From NCBI GenBank assembly GCA_014871385.1, contig CM026426.1, forward strand, positions 44,874,484 to 44,938,483: a stretch of DNA of 64,000 nt, read 5' to 3'. Of the stretch, positions 21,427 to 34,000 are shown one piece after another (within the stretch, counting starts at the first letter, position 1; every line of letters begins with the position of its first letter). The position numbers were made by a program, and so were the translations under genes. The DNA comes from Ceratodon purpureus (taxonomy: Eukaryota; Streptophyta; Bryopsida; Pseudoditrichales; Ditrichaceae). Below the pieces are notes generated by a model. It had not been told where the DNA came from. It saw nothing but the letters and a program-made list of their open reading frames with translations, and made no database searches.

Positions 21427-22484
21427 GCCGCTAGTTAAACTCTACACATAGCCATGTTCAGTACTGTCCTTGACTTGGTAATTAGACTTAGACAATTGGC
21501 CATCCTCATCAAAAATCTCTTGTTCCACATAGATGGTACCAGACCTGAAACCAAATATAAGACTAAGGAGTTGCTCCTCAACATGCACTCTATCATCTGA
21601 GCGAGGGCCATGACAAATGGAACTCCGTCCTTGTGAGACCTAAGAGAAGCCATTCTAAGCGTGAAGACGGAGGACGTACTATCATGCATTGGAGAGGGAC
21701 TTGATCACAAGGCATGTCAAAGAGAGAGGTTGGTATTTGAACTCAGGGGTCACTATATAAGTTGAAGGGGATATGGACGTGGCAACATTTCTGAGCTGAT
21801 AGGCCTAATTAATATGTTTAGATGAGTATATGGTATATAAATACAATGTAAAAAAAATAGCAAATGCGTAAAATATATTTGGCGTACAATCTTTTGAATG
21901 ACGGCTAAGGCCACCAAGTAAACCTATTATAATTTTTCTTTGTTTAAACACTGAGCCGTCTTTCAACAAGCTAATAGTGGATGTCATTTTATATTCCTGC
22001 ATTAGATCCATGAGTATCTACAATTCAGGATTGTTGTAACTACAATTTTTGATCTTGGCATACATTGCTTTTAGAATTTCAAGCTGGAATGTCAATTATT
22101 CTAAACCGAATAAAGGCATTTGTTTCTAGAGGTTATTTAATAGAATTGCGATTTGAATTAAAGATCCTGCTCAATCAAAACTATAATGAATGAGGTTGGT
22201 TATTAAACAACTATAGTCTTCATTAAATATATCATATTATACCTTGTCAAGTAGTCTAATATATATTAATGAAAGCAACTTGTCTCTTAATTATGAAGTC
22301 AACTTGTCAATCAGGCGCCACCTTATAACTTGGGTATATTGACATCGGTTTAGGCTACTTACAAAATCATGTGTATTCTTTGTCCGATTTCAAAGCACTT
22401 GTGAGAGGTGATGCACGTCGTTGTCAATGTTGTGAATTCTATTTAGTGTTCAAATGAGTTTAGGGATGATTCTTAGTCAAATAT
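21427..22484. other. Spacer between family B transposase copy 2 and its partner gene
   Basis: AT-rich DNA about 1 kb long without a supported gene. In copy 1 the equivalent spacer is only about 150 bp, so this one has grown by insertion or the start assignments differ. Confidence 0.4.
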
Positions 22485-25400
22485 ATGAAGGAAGACAACG
22501 TACCAAGTCCAGTAGTTCCAAAGGCACCTAGGTCAAGTACTCGTAAAGGTAGGAGTAGGAGGCGGAGTAGTCATTTGAGTAATCCAAAGTAGGTGAAAGC
22601 ACAGAAGAGACAAAAGGAGCAGGAGTCCTTGAATAAAATCTTACAAGCCGATTGTAATTGAGAGGATACCATCATTTTGAAGTTAGAGAATTAGACAATA
22701 TATTTGAGGTTAGTATTCCAACATATTAATTTGCGAAAGCCAAGTTTATATCTTCAAATGCTCATTCCAATTAAAATGTTCTTTTCACTGACGACACAAT
22801 TGAGTAGACGTTAAAGGTCAAAGAATTGACAATGAAGAAGTTCGAACACAGAAGGCTGCAGAATTTGAATTCAACAGCCTAGCCCCAGAGTTTGAGGGAC
22901 AGTTGGTACCACTTGATCACGCCCAGTCTAGTCGAGTACAGTGACATCTTCCTTGCTGTTCCGTTAAGAAACCTTAACGAATCCTCTAGTGTCAGAAGTA
23001 GGTGTCCTAGATTCTCAAGCTTCAAATTGTAGGTTTTGCACGCAGGTTTGGTGATACGCGAATCAGTGGAGTTCCTACACAAGGGCGGCAAGGGGAGCGA
23101 AGCCATAGATCCATCTTCCAGCAAGGTAAGTGATAATCTTTCTTCTCACGCATTCTAGTAGGGCAGGTTTTCCTAATTCAATATCTTGTTCATGTATAGC
23201 GATTCTTTCCTCAGATAAAAAAAGGATGCAGATGCTTTCAAAGTGAGTACCGTCAAGCTTGAATGTTTTGCTGCAGCTAAGTACTTGTTCAATTCTGTGA
23301 CCTCACTTCGAGGACTTCAGTGTCGATTCATATCAAATGGAGCAGATAATGCTTGCAGACTTGCCAGAGTTATCAATGGAAGTCGAGGAGGTTCCGTCGC
23401 AAGTGCCAGCATAGGCTCGCGAGCAGAGTGTGGCGCATGCTCTCGCAAAGACCGAAGAACAACTGTGAAGAGCTATTCGAGGCACATCGCATGCGGCACT
23501 CTTAGGGGCACTAGACAATTCAGTTGGTGAATTAGACGTGCCTCTCTGTCAAATGATATCGATGACCAACGTTGGAGATCCCCTCAAGACCAATGTGCAA
23601 AAATTAAAGGCCGAGTTTTCGTGTGGATACTTATGGGCGTCTACATGTTTTTATCTCTCACTAGAGAGCTTTCAAAAGGAAGAATAAGAGGTAACGGAAG
23701 CTCACAGGTCCTCCTAGTCCGAACTATGGCGCAGAGAAGACATCAAATTCAAGGCACGATTGAAGTCCAATCCAGCAGTAAGCAAGTTCCTAAACCACTT
23801 TTTCTATATCTAGGATGGCAATCACCGACACATAGCTTGGATGGACGTCATCAATGGTCTCCACAAAGATGATCCATTGTTTCATGTACTAGTCCGTTCC
23901 ATATTCATCAATGTTTCCTCAATGAACATCAACATGCTACTCCATGCAATAAGAGAGTGGAACAAGTAAGGAATTTCTTTCAACTCAAGCTTCAGGATTG
24001 CATAAAGTTTTGCTTCATTTGATGATTCTAAAAGTGTTTGTGGGTGTATGGCAGAAAAATCTAGTAGACCATGTGGCGCAGCACTTTTACCGACGAGATT
24101 AAGAACGTTAAACAACTGGATTTTGATCAACTTAAGGGCCTTGTATGTGATGAGGATCTTCAGGCTAGTATCACTGAGTGAAAACGTGGCAGGAACAGGA
24201 AGTGGTATCATATAACGCATGATGCGTTTATCAACTTCCTCTACGAGGTATGTTATTGTTTAACTTTGCTTCAAATCTCTCTAAGTATACTTTATGACTT
24301 CTCTAACAATCCATTTTTTGAATTCTAGAGAGAAATTGTTGGTGCTCAAGAGGAATCCATTCGTTGGTACAAAGACAGCCTTGTCACCGGACATGGAGAG
24401 GATAAAACAGGGAGCATATCTGAAATCCAAGCCGCCGCAAACAAGGCAATTGAGACGAAGAAAACTTTACTCTCTACTGATTTGAACCGCTTTTTAGCAA
24501 TTGCAAATCCTGCAAACGGAGATGACTTTATGAGAGAGGTATTTAATCCTCCCTGTAAATTTTTAAATTGATTTCCCCATGTTGGCCGCGGGTTCAAGAG
24601 CACTGTGGAGTGCAGTCACTCTTCAGCTCATGGAAATGGCTCGCCCATGATCCTGCTCGGATCCGAAGGGCCCCGGCCTTGTGTTTTTTTGTGACTGATT
24701 TCTCCATGTTGGCCGCGGATTAGATAGCACTGTGGAGGACAAGCAACCTTGAGCTGATGGAAATGGCTTTGTCATGTCTTGCTCGGATCCGAAGGGCCCG
24801 GCCTTGTGTTCTTTAGCTCTATTGATGTGATTGTCTTTACTGAAATGATGTGGCTGATGATTAATTGTTGCTTTAATTATTTGTTTCACGTTATACGCCA
24901 TTTTGACATCTTTCGGTTTAAATCAGAAATGACACGAGAGAAGTTACACCTTATTGCCACGGCAAAGGTTTCACCTAAACATGAGGAGAGATGGCTGAGG
25001 TGGTGGAATATGAGCAAGGAGAGTAGACACGAGTACAACTTTCTTGCATCACTTGCTCTCGACTTTGTCCTTCGTGTGTAGGTGGATCAAGCTACATTTT
25101 GGGCTGGGATATGTCATGCAATGAAACTTCTTATTTGTTAATGTAGTCTTCTCTTTCTTTTTAATTGCTTAACTTATTTAAGCGAGAATGCTTTGAGCTT
25201 GTTGTCATTTTGTGCTTTTCGTTATTGCAGTTGGAAGAAGAAGCAGTCATCTGTTTTGAGAAAATTGTAGGAGAGGATAATATTGTTCTTGGAATTGATA
25301 ATCTTCCTAATCCTGTGGAGGACATTGGCTCTCAGATTAAGTCTCACTGCATCACATTGTGGGGAAAGGCCTTTAAGGAGTTATTTGGAAAGGAAGGCAC

Positions 25401-26960
25401 ATATACCAAGATAGACACATTTCTTTCTCAAGCAGGAGCTGAGAGTGCCATGAAGAGGGTAATTTTGAGGTACTTTTGAAGGGAATTAGTGGTGAAGGGT
25501 GCAATAGATAGGAAAAATATACTATAAAGGTTTAACAAATGGGTTGATGTCTCTAGTAATGAATGTATATTCATAGATTATCAAAGGCGTCATTTTGGGA
25601 GGCCTCATCTCTTTCAATGCCCTTGGTATCTTGAATTGAAGGAGAATGAGACATGCCCTAGTGAGGAGAGGGCTTTTAAGGCAAGTTGTCACAGTTTGGT
25701 GCAAGAGTTAGGGAAAGATAATCTGGCAGCTATGGATGAGGATGCCTTAGTGATTGGAGATGGAGAGAATTTAAATGACAGACAGCAAAAGAAGTTGGAG
25801 AGAAGAAAGTCAGGGATTAGGCACGGTTGAAGTAAAAAGAAGATAAGAGGAAGAAGAAGGAGGAGGAGATCAGGATGATGAAGGAGGTTGCTGCAAAGAA
25901 TAAGGTGTACTCCAAGTTGGTTAGGAAGGAGGGGCCAGTGAAGCTTTTATCACATGTGGGCATTTCTCCATCTGGAAGTAGCATGCCTTCTACTAGTACT
26001 CCTTTAGCTTCCTAGGTGACTCTTTTTGCTCCCTCTCTACCTTCTCAAATTGTGTATACAATTCCTTGCACTCAAGTAGATGATGCAGAGAGTGCAGTGG
26101 AAATTTTTCATAATAGCCCTTTTGGAACTTCGCAGGGCATCAAGCTGTCTTCAGATGGACATCTAACAAACAAGATTATAAGAGAATCTATTACTGTCCA
26201 ATTGGCAACTGGGTTGCCATTTTGTGGTACAAGGGAGAAGACCACCAATCTTCTCATAGCTCTCAATGACCTCTGTACCATTGAAGATGATATTGTGATG
26301 GACTTCACAGCATCTACAAGTAATTGCGTTTCCTTTGGCTCTTTAATTTATTTTTTATTTCATCATTTCTTGTTATGAATTTCATGTCACTATTGAATTT
26401 CAAGGGCTTTGATCCGAGCTTTAAAGAGTCTTCAACGTCATGTTGTAGCCTTTGAATATGACACCCTCCTGTACAAAGAGGTGCTAGTTCCTCTTTAGCC
26501 ACAATCTCACGAAGTTCAGTCTGCCAACAATGTTGTTTCATCCCCAAAGAAGAAGCGCCCCCTCGAGGATGTAGATGAGCATGAGAGGAAGACTGCACCC
26601 AAGCGTTCTTGTAAGTAAGTCTACACTTATTGTCATTTTATGCTTCATGAAACTTTAATGTTTTGTCATCACTAAATTCTAATCTATTTCTTTTGTTGTA
26701 GGTGGGGGCAGGAAACGATGAAGAAATCTAGTGGCATGAAGTATGAAAGCACAATCTCACGCCATCTCAGTAAGATTAAAAGTCCTATTAGACCCCTTGA
26801 ACTTCCTTGCCATGTTAAAAATTTTGCACAACCGATGGCAGAAGCTCCTTCTCCACCTCCGCGCTCTCGCAGTCGTAGTATTTGCAGAGATGCAGAGGTG
26901 TATTTGAATGTTTCGGCAGATGTTGATGCCATGATAGTTCTAGTGATAGTGAGCAAGGGT
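22485..26960 (+). pseudogene. Family B partner gene, copy 2: multi-exon, with a DGNHR segment and a methyltransferase-like C-terminus
   Basis: Coding-like blocks separated by plausible introns: 22485-22590 (MKEDNVPSP, basic); 22860-23126 (DIFLAVPLRNLNES); 23220-23520; 23600-23966 (KFLNHFFYI, TAG, DGNHRHIAW); 24090-24249; 24329-24538; 24927-25080; 25231-25460; 25530-25830; 26016-26319; 26405-26620; possibly 26718-26960. The GNHR segment with the upstream VPL segment resembles the ParB/sulfiredoxin-type core, where a (D)G-x-HR motif is conserved. The 26016-26405 region reads GTREK, then DDIVMDFTAST, then RHVVAFEYD, resembling the C-terminal EKP and motif-I order of N4/N6 amino-methyltransferases (PF01555-like). 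I saw no DPPY-type catalytic motif. At least four in-frame stops are present (for example TAG 23811-23813). Both domain suggestions are inference from short motifs. Confidence 0.45.
24570..24823. repeat. Two-copy tandem repeat of about 127 bp inside a partner-gene intron
   Basis: Units start at 24570 and 24697, each with CATGTTGGCCGCGG near the start and GCTCGGATCCGAAGGG near the end, with local differences. They are much more GC-rich than the flanking intron, so they look like a small inserted repeat that duplicated. Confidence 0.8.
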
Positions 26961-28879
26961 GGATTGAAGTTTCTAGTGATGAGGAGATATTATTTTGGGT
27001 TTACAATTCATATATTTTCCTATATTCTATTTCCCTATTTGCACCATTAGATTTATCAAACCTATGTAAGTCCCCTTGTTTTCTATCATGTTTTATGAGC
27101 ATAATGAATACATATTGCTAGCACAAATCGCTTCACAAACTTCATTTTGTTTTGTGTTTTCTAAGTAATCCACGAAAAAATCAAGGTTTTGCAAAACTAT
27201 CTTGACATTTGTAAGCTTTTCCAAGTACACAAATACCCCCCCTTAGAATCCAACTTCAAAGTCAAAATCCGAAAATAATCATTATTAAGGAAGATATTAA
27301 CTCTCAGTAAATATTTTTTGCCAATAAAAATAGTCATCAACCAATTCGGTTGAATACTGCGATAATATTGGATGAGAACATCCAGCCCATCATTGCAGCC
27401 TTCGGCATCGCGTTCGATTCCTTTAATCGTTTCAAGTGTTTCCGTGTGGTCTGACTTCCGGGCGTCGCTCTGACTTTGACTGTGGGGCTACATTGTTTCT
27501 TTATCAGATCAATGGTTTAATTTATTTTTGTCTGTAATGGTAAGGAGGACTATTTGTGTTTTTGCCTACAAACAAGGTTGTTACTTGAAAATATTCATTA
27601 AGTTTTTCTTCCTTCCTTGCGGTTTTTTTTTTTTGTTTGTATTTATTTCTTGTATCCGATTATTTTTATGCTTCTTTCTATCAATTTATTCTCTAATTTA
27701 ATTCTCTATTTCCACTTTATTTTATTTTTCTTCATTTGATTTGTTTATTTTTATTCTTTTTCTTTCTTATATTCTTTCTCTCTTAAATTCTTTCTTATTC
27801 TTTTTTTTCTTTTATCCTAGATAATATGGAAAATTCAAAATAAAAATTGTTAAAATCACAAGGATATGAATAGGGTGTAAATTACTACAGCGACCAATCT
27901 AGAAGCCATTATCTTTGGGAATTACACTAAACCACCTTCCACAGTCATAAGTCCCTTACATGCCATGTCATACAAAATCATCTCAAAAGATTCACATAAA
28001 TAGTCAAAAATATAAATTTCAGTGTTCACCGCTCACCGCTTATTGCTCACCGCTCACAATATAGCATTCCTGTACTTAAAATAACTCCATCAAGGAATCA
28101 CCCAATTCAGCAAATGTTTCATACAAACATCTCAAATGAGAAGAAGGATCAACAAAAGCTTAGCAGATCAATCACCTTTGTTTACAAAACACTCTGGCAA
28201 TGTCAATCATTTAATACAATTGAAAACTAGAGTTTGATTCGATTTTATGGCAGATTAATTTGTCATAATCAGCTTTGAAATATGGCAATATAGAACTTGA
28301 AAAATCCAATCAAGCATAAAACAAATAAAATACACATCTCAGAAAAACCGCATATGACATGCCACACAAGAGACATGACAGACGTGGACAACAATGACAA
28401 GATCATGACTTTGTTGCAAGATCATCCATGGCCATTGACTGTATTACCGTGAGCATTAATTTTGCGGTTCGAAAAACAGATTTGAGAGTGAAAAGAAGAC
28501 TATCAAGTGATTAGTATGTACCTAAAATAAGACGCCTGACCACAAGCTGTGATCCCTTCAAGGCCTGAAATTCATGTTGTTTTTGAAAGGCTTCACTTCC
28601 TTAGAAATAAGAACTAAACGCATTATCCCATAGCTTCATCCTACAATCTTCAACTTAATCCAACAGACTCATTGGATCGTTTGAGACTGTCATGTCAATT
28701 GCGATACGATCATGTCGCACAATCTCCTTAAAGTTTGCTGAAGCTTGCTCTGATCGCTGATATTCCAAATATTGCATCCAATTCATTAGATATATTTTGA
28801 CTCACATATATGCTAATCTGAGAGAGTTACTACTTCGTAGCGCTATTCAGATGCCATTTTAGTGACCACTTAGGAGGAA
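26961..28879. other. AT-rich intergenic DNA
   Basis: No gene is supported. Around 27590-27820 it is T-rich (TTTATT/TTCTT runs), and near 28030 there is a short direct repeat of CACCGCTCA. The remainder has stops in all frames. Confidence 0.5.
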
Positions 28880-29090
28880 TTAGGAATGACAAATAACCGC
28901 TGTCCAGTAGATGGCATTAGCGAGCTAGATGGCAAGCTTTTCTTCAGTTATAGGCTTGGGCGAAATTTTCTGAGCCTCACAGGTCGCAGCGGACGTATTG
29001 AAGAACTCTAGCCACCTGATCTTAGCTGCTGCTGAAGCCTTCGTTGAGAAGATGAGTTGCAATTTCTCCATCGCAGCCTCAGGTTTGGTG
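28880..29090 (-). pseudogene. Short coding-like remnant, unrecognised
   Basis: On minus, one frame reads MEKLQLIFSTKASAAAKIRW and continues to ITEEKLAI, TAG, LANAIYWTA. Its amino acid composition looks protein-like and the single stop again sits where a CAG codon is plausible. No family is recognised and the evidence is composition only. Confidence 0.25.
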
Positions 29091-29254
29091 GAATTAAAAG
29101 AGTAATGGTGCTCAACTTGTATGAACAGTTGTCACTCTCAGGATATTAGAATCTAAGGATAAAGAGATGAATTCAATGTAGAACTTAAACAAATGGTAAA
29201 TCGGGGACGTATTCAGCTTGGCCCTGAACTGTAGAAATGGCGAACCTAGGTATC

Positions 29255-29470
29255 CCGAGCAAGTCTGCTCGGTACCAAGTAGAATTGATCACAAGCAACT
29301 CTGCTCCGTATCGAGTACACTTGATCACGTTCAAGTCTGCTCAACACCGAGCAGACTTGATCACAACCAAGTCAGCTTGGTACCGAGCAGACTTGATCAC
29401 AACCAAGTCAACTTGGTACCGAGGTGACTTCATCACAAGCAAGTTTGCCCCGTACCGAGCAGACTTGAAC
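29255..29470. repeat. 36-bp tandem array with a palindromic core
   Basis: About six diverged units of 36 bp. Each contains ACTTGATCACAA, and several units meet at CTCGGTACCGAG, a perfect palindrome. The period is a multiple of three, so an ORF reads through with a 12-residue repeat, but this is a by-product rather than evidence of a protein. Confidence 0.8.
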
Positions 29471-29539
29471 AAGGAAAAGGATATATGATAAGCCAATTGC
29501 CTTAGGTTTCAATTCATAAGTCCATGTATTTATACACGT

Positions 29540-30330
29540 ACTAAATTTTCAAAAGAATAGGAAATTCATGAGAGGGTCTTTGGAAGCATTGCATGAGGTT
29601 TGGGGACCCCTTGAAGTGTGCTCGGCACTGAGCAAACTTCATGAGGCCTTGGAATTCCATCAAAATCAGCAAGCAGCAGTGTTGAAATCACTACGAAAAC
29701 GAGAATTCCAAAAAAAATCAAATGTTCATAAGAGGGTCTTTAAGAGAATTTAACAAGGTATGGAGACCCCTTCGAGTGTGTTTGGCTCCCAAAAACCTTC
29801 ATGGGACTCAATATTCTCTGAAAAACGTATTATTTTTAGAAAATTGGTTTTAGCATTGATTTCAAGGCTGGTGCATGCAGATTCTGATGGGTTTCCAAGG
29901 CCTCATGAATTTTTCTTGGTGCCGAGCACACTTCAAGGGATTTTGACACCTCATGCAATGCTCCCAGTGACCCTCTCATGAACATTCTATTTTTTTTGAA
30001 ATTTTGGGTTTGATAGTGATTTCTACACTATTGCTTGTTGATTTTGATGGAATTCCATGGCCTCATGAAGTTTGCCGGGTTCCGAGCACACTTCAAGGGG
30101 TCCCCAAACCTCATGCAATGATTCCAAAGACCCTCTCATGAACATTTTATTTCTTTTGAAAATTTGGTTTTGGTATTAATTTGACTTCTGATGTTTGTTA
30201 TTTGTGGTGGAATTTTGGTGCCACAAGAAGTTGTACCGGGCCCAATACTCCTCTAAGGAAGCACCAGATCTCATGCAAGTTGTCCTGAATTCCCTCACAT
30301 GAATACTTCAATCTTTGAAGAAACTAGATT
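29540..30330. repeat. Cluster of about 155-bp units in opposite orientations
   Basis: Unit 29540-29700 (plus) and unit 30010-30165 (minus) are inverted copies with high similarity over about 150 bp (both contain GGTTTGGGGACCCCTTGAAG or its complement). More diverged units occupy about 29700-29830 (plus), 29880-30010 (minus) and 30165-30330 (minus). Each carries a near-palindrome of the type GTGTGCTCGGCACTGAGC, related to the core of the neighbouring 36-bp array. Orientation flips near 29840. Confidence 0.8.
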
Positions 30331-30859
30331 TTTGTTGATCATATTGTTTTTAAGACAATACCGAGCAATGTGTTTAATAGAGAATTTAAGCCCAAATCAT
30401 ATATAATGGCTCTTACACAATAATAATATAATAAAATTAGTCATTATTGGGGCATTCTGATGTTGTTTGGAGCCCAACACATTAAACGACATTTCCCAAT
30501 TTTCTTGAATTTTATAATTTCTTAGTAGAATGACATGAGGTCGTGATCAAGCATCTTGCTCTTGCATTGCCTGCTTAGCGTCAAAACTAAGTTCCACAAT
30601 CCATAATCTCTTGTGAAAGGTACAATTACTTCAGATATAGGATGGATTTTGTTGATATGTCTAACTAGACTTAACAGATGAAGCTAGTTTTTAACTATGG
30701 CAACGTGCATAGGTTTGAAAACTCTGAGACTGTATATGCTATTTTGGATCCAAAACGATGTTACGACATTCTGGAGTATTTGACGCTTTGAGACCATAGA
30801 CAACATCAAAATACTATGGGGCTTTAGCATCTAGAAATATGTTTAGAACAATATTTGCA

Positions 30860-32908
30860 GACGGGTAATGACTTGGAGAACGCATGGATATTGTTTGACC
30901 ATGTCAAACGTGCCAGGTCGTGGACAACAACAGCTTGCCACGTCTATGATTCCAATTATTGCCGAGTCATGACAATCGCACCATGTGACATGTAGTGGGA
31001 GGACACGGCAGCCGAATTGGTGATGTGGAAGAATCTGAATGCTATTTTATAAAAAGCACGGGGTCACAAAAGTGACCTTCAAGGGCATCATGGCTGACAG
31101 CGCCCATGCTAATTGGAATGTGGTACGCATCATTTATGGGTGCGGAGGTGCGTCAGAGAAGATTATTGACAAAGAAGGACTTGCCTGTTCCATTGGACCC
31201 AATCTTTGGAAAAATACACAAAGGCTGACATCCGCCAAGACCTCCAATTGCAACACAAGAAACTCTGCCAGCAGTACAAGAAAGCCAAGTGTGGCTAGAG
31301 CTTATACAAAGTTTCAGACAATTGGAGCATGGTAGATGTCATCCGACGCAGCAACAGACCAAGGACTACCTCGACTCAAACCATGGCTGGCCTTCTGGTA
31401 CTTCAGATATTGCCAATGGAAGGGCATCATAGAGCTCTTAAACTCTTACTCTTTCTTTCAGTTTTGTAGTATTATAACTTGGCCGACATTCGCTTATCCA
31501 ACATTGAGCTAACTATCCTACCTTCAATATTTCCAGAATCTTAGCAAAAATTAGTTTGCAAAATTGCCACCATACAACCTTGTAGAATGTGTTCACAATA
31601 AGTGGAAGCAGCAAACTAAAGATTAAGGAAGCAACTTGTATGTTGCAGCTGTGGACAACTTTGTGCGGGCGTTCATACAATGTGTTGCGTACTTCCAGAT
31701 CTTGAACCTGTAAACGGTCCGTCAAAGGAAGAGCTGAGGCTAAGACGCCCAGAGAGATTTGTAGCCAAAACATGTCACCCGAAACCCCTACATGAAGCAA
31801 TTTTGAAGATGCCCAGCGCCGATGAGTGGTGCACCAAAGACTCGCATCTCAAAGGTATTTGTCTCTCTAAAATGCAAACCTCATACTGCTTACGGAGATG
31901 AGCATGAGTCTCACAGTTGGGATAAAATAAGTGTCAAGACCTTGTGTATAGACTAGAACTGCACGTAGATAGAGCGAGAATCGTGCAACAATGGGTGATT
32001 ATCGACTCTCCTACAACCAATAAACAGGAGGAATCCAACCTTTCCCCTCATGAATCTCTACTGCAAGTGGACGGCTACCACTATTGTTGAAGAGACCGCC
32101 TGCAACCCTTCCCTATGGCACTTTGCACGTGTCCCCAAGACATCTTCCAAAGCATGCTTTGCTCAAGAAGCGATAACAAAAAAGAAATGTGGAATAGAGT
32201 GTGCAAAACAAGAAGAGCATCCTAGCTCCTACCTACACTAGCCCCATGAAAAACTACTGGATGGATAAAATAGAAACTATGCAGTTCTTTCTATGTAATA
32301 TTAATAGATGCTTCAAGGGAACAAAACGAGAGTGGGTTCTATTAGTGCTAGAGGTTTCTGAAATATGCCTCGTGAAGCAGGGGATACACTTTACCTCTAA
32401 AGGGATCTTCTCGCTTGAGAAGGCAGGCCTTAGGCTTCCACAACAAAAGGAGATGTCACCAAAGAGACTCTTTCAAGACCAACCATTGGCACTTGGCTTA
32501 TTGGAATATCCGGATGAGTTTCCCACCCTCCATTCATCAACCAAGCATTCATATAATTGTGCTTCGGCCCTTTTGTTGAACGCCAAGGTGTGCAAGTTGT
32601 GCACGCTTCTAGCCCCAGTCCTGAAATGCATTATATCATTGGACTCAGGGAAGCCTCCAAAAGTGCAGCAGTATTACTTGACCATTTTGCAGCTTCCATC
32701 ATGCACTTGCCCAAATTTCAAGGAGATGGCAACAAAGGCACTTGGGAAGCCGGGTCAATGGGCCAATTGCAAGCACTTGTACTATTTGCTCATGGTAGTT
32801 TCTAGTCTAGACTTAGATTTAGATACATTTATTCATGCAGTTAGTTTTAGCTTTAACAAAGTGAAGCGAGTCTTGGAGAGTAGCTTATTGAAGTACCTTG
32901 ACAACTAG
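30860..32908 (+). pseudogene. Family B MULE-like transposase, copy 3, with the C-terminal SWIM finger
   Basis: Starts abruptly at TGNDLENAWILFDHVKRA (copy 1 has GGDLENAWIMFDHVKR). TAG at 30993-30995 replaces the CAG of CDMQ seen in copy 1. After GIMADSAHANWNVVR (31090-31130) come degraded stretches, then YVAAVDNFVRAFIQCVAYFQ (31625-31690), GPSKEELRLRRPERFVAK (about 31720) and a block at 32050-32241. The final exon region, about 32500-32908, contains CTCPNFKEM and WANCKHLYYLL, a SWIM-type C-x-C...C-x-H zinc finger typical of MULE transposases. This copy supplies the 3' half missing from copies 1 and 2 and confirms the family as MULE-like. Frames shift several times and it is non-functional. 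Confidence 0.7.
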
Positions 32909-33362
32909 TGTATTTGTTTCTTCAATAAAACATGTGTATCCCGGATTTAAGTTGATGGTGAAGGAGTGAGACTAAAAGAGCCACTACCAAAAAATTGAAG
33001 TAGCACCGATTTTTATCTCCTCTGTTTGGTGTGATTTGAACTCTAAGTATACTAATATTTTCTTTGGTTTTTTTAGTCTATCTTACTTTAGCACCATGAA
33101 TATGATTATTCCGGATCAGTGTTTTGGATATGGTTTCCCTTACCTTCTCAATTCAATCTCTACAAAGTATGATATATATCCTCCTTGGAACTGCCGTTTG
33201 TTTCTTCTATGTTGTAGACCCATATGTGTGGTTTTTATGTTATTAATGTATTTTCTAATAAGCTATCTAGAGGGCACAACAAACATACTTCACAGTGTTC
33301 ATGTTTTGACGTTTACTTAGATTTTCATCATCTACTTTTACCATAGGCTTTCGAGGTTCAAT
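32909..33362. other. AT-rich spacer, no gene seen
   Basis: The ORF at 33036-33320 is hydrophobic and AT-driven, without recognisable motifs. It may be 3' flank of family B copy 3. Confidence 0.4.
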
Positions 33363-34000
33363 TCAATCAAATTGTTTTTCCCAATTAGAGTTGTTGTGAT
33401 CACAACCTCTTGTATCAAGGATAATACCATTCTTGCTTGCTTTCCAAGCGCAATCAATACATATCATAGGCTTAGAGGAATCATCAGATGGTGTCCATAT
33501 AACTATATCCTTGCAATACTGCATTAATGTTGCTGCCAGAATGAATTTACATATCCATTTGGTAAGTAAATGCTCTTGTGTATCTTTTTTTAACATATAT
33601 CATGTATTCTGATCTACTTCATATACAAGAAGACAAGATGGAAGTCTTCTTGTTGTCAATGCACCATTCACCGTTTTGTAAACCAACATCAACTCATGGT
33701 CAACTTCATTAAAAAAAGTAAAGTTGTATTTTGTGAGAATCTCATTATTGATCATATATGGATCTTCAACAAATTGACCCTTTTTTATAAAATACAAGCA
33801 ACCTCCGAGACAACTGAACTCAGATTCATAGACTCCATCTTCTTGAATCTTCTAACAACACTGTGCTTTCTCAATATGCGGCCATTCATCACACACTGGA
33901 CAGTCATCCTCCGAGTATTCTGCCAACTTGTTTCGCATCATTAGAACTTTCCGATTTTCATAATCGCTCAAACGTTCAACAATATGGGAGTCCACTCAAT
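33363..34000 (-). pseudogene. Unrecognised Cys-containing protein remnant
   Basis: On minus, one frame runs through about 210 codons with two stops (TAG near 33853 and TGA at 33597-33599). It contains AEYSEDDCPVCDEWPHIE, then CLGGCLYFIKKGQF, VYKTVNGALTTRRLPSC and MICIDCAWKASKNG. The CPVC and other paired Cys suggest zinc binding. Amino acid composition and the length of the open frame make random occurrence unlikely. I recognise no family and it could be another transposon ORF. Confidence 0.4.

Noticed and set aside
29218..29488. Possible CRISPR-like array or 12-residue-repeat protein
   Set aside because: Units are contiguous and diverged with no unique spacers, and the open frame follows from the 36-bp period; it is a satellite.
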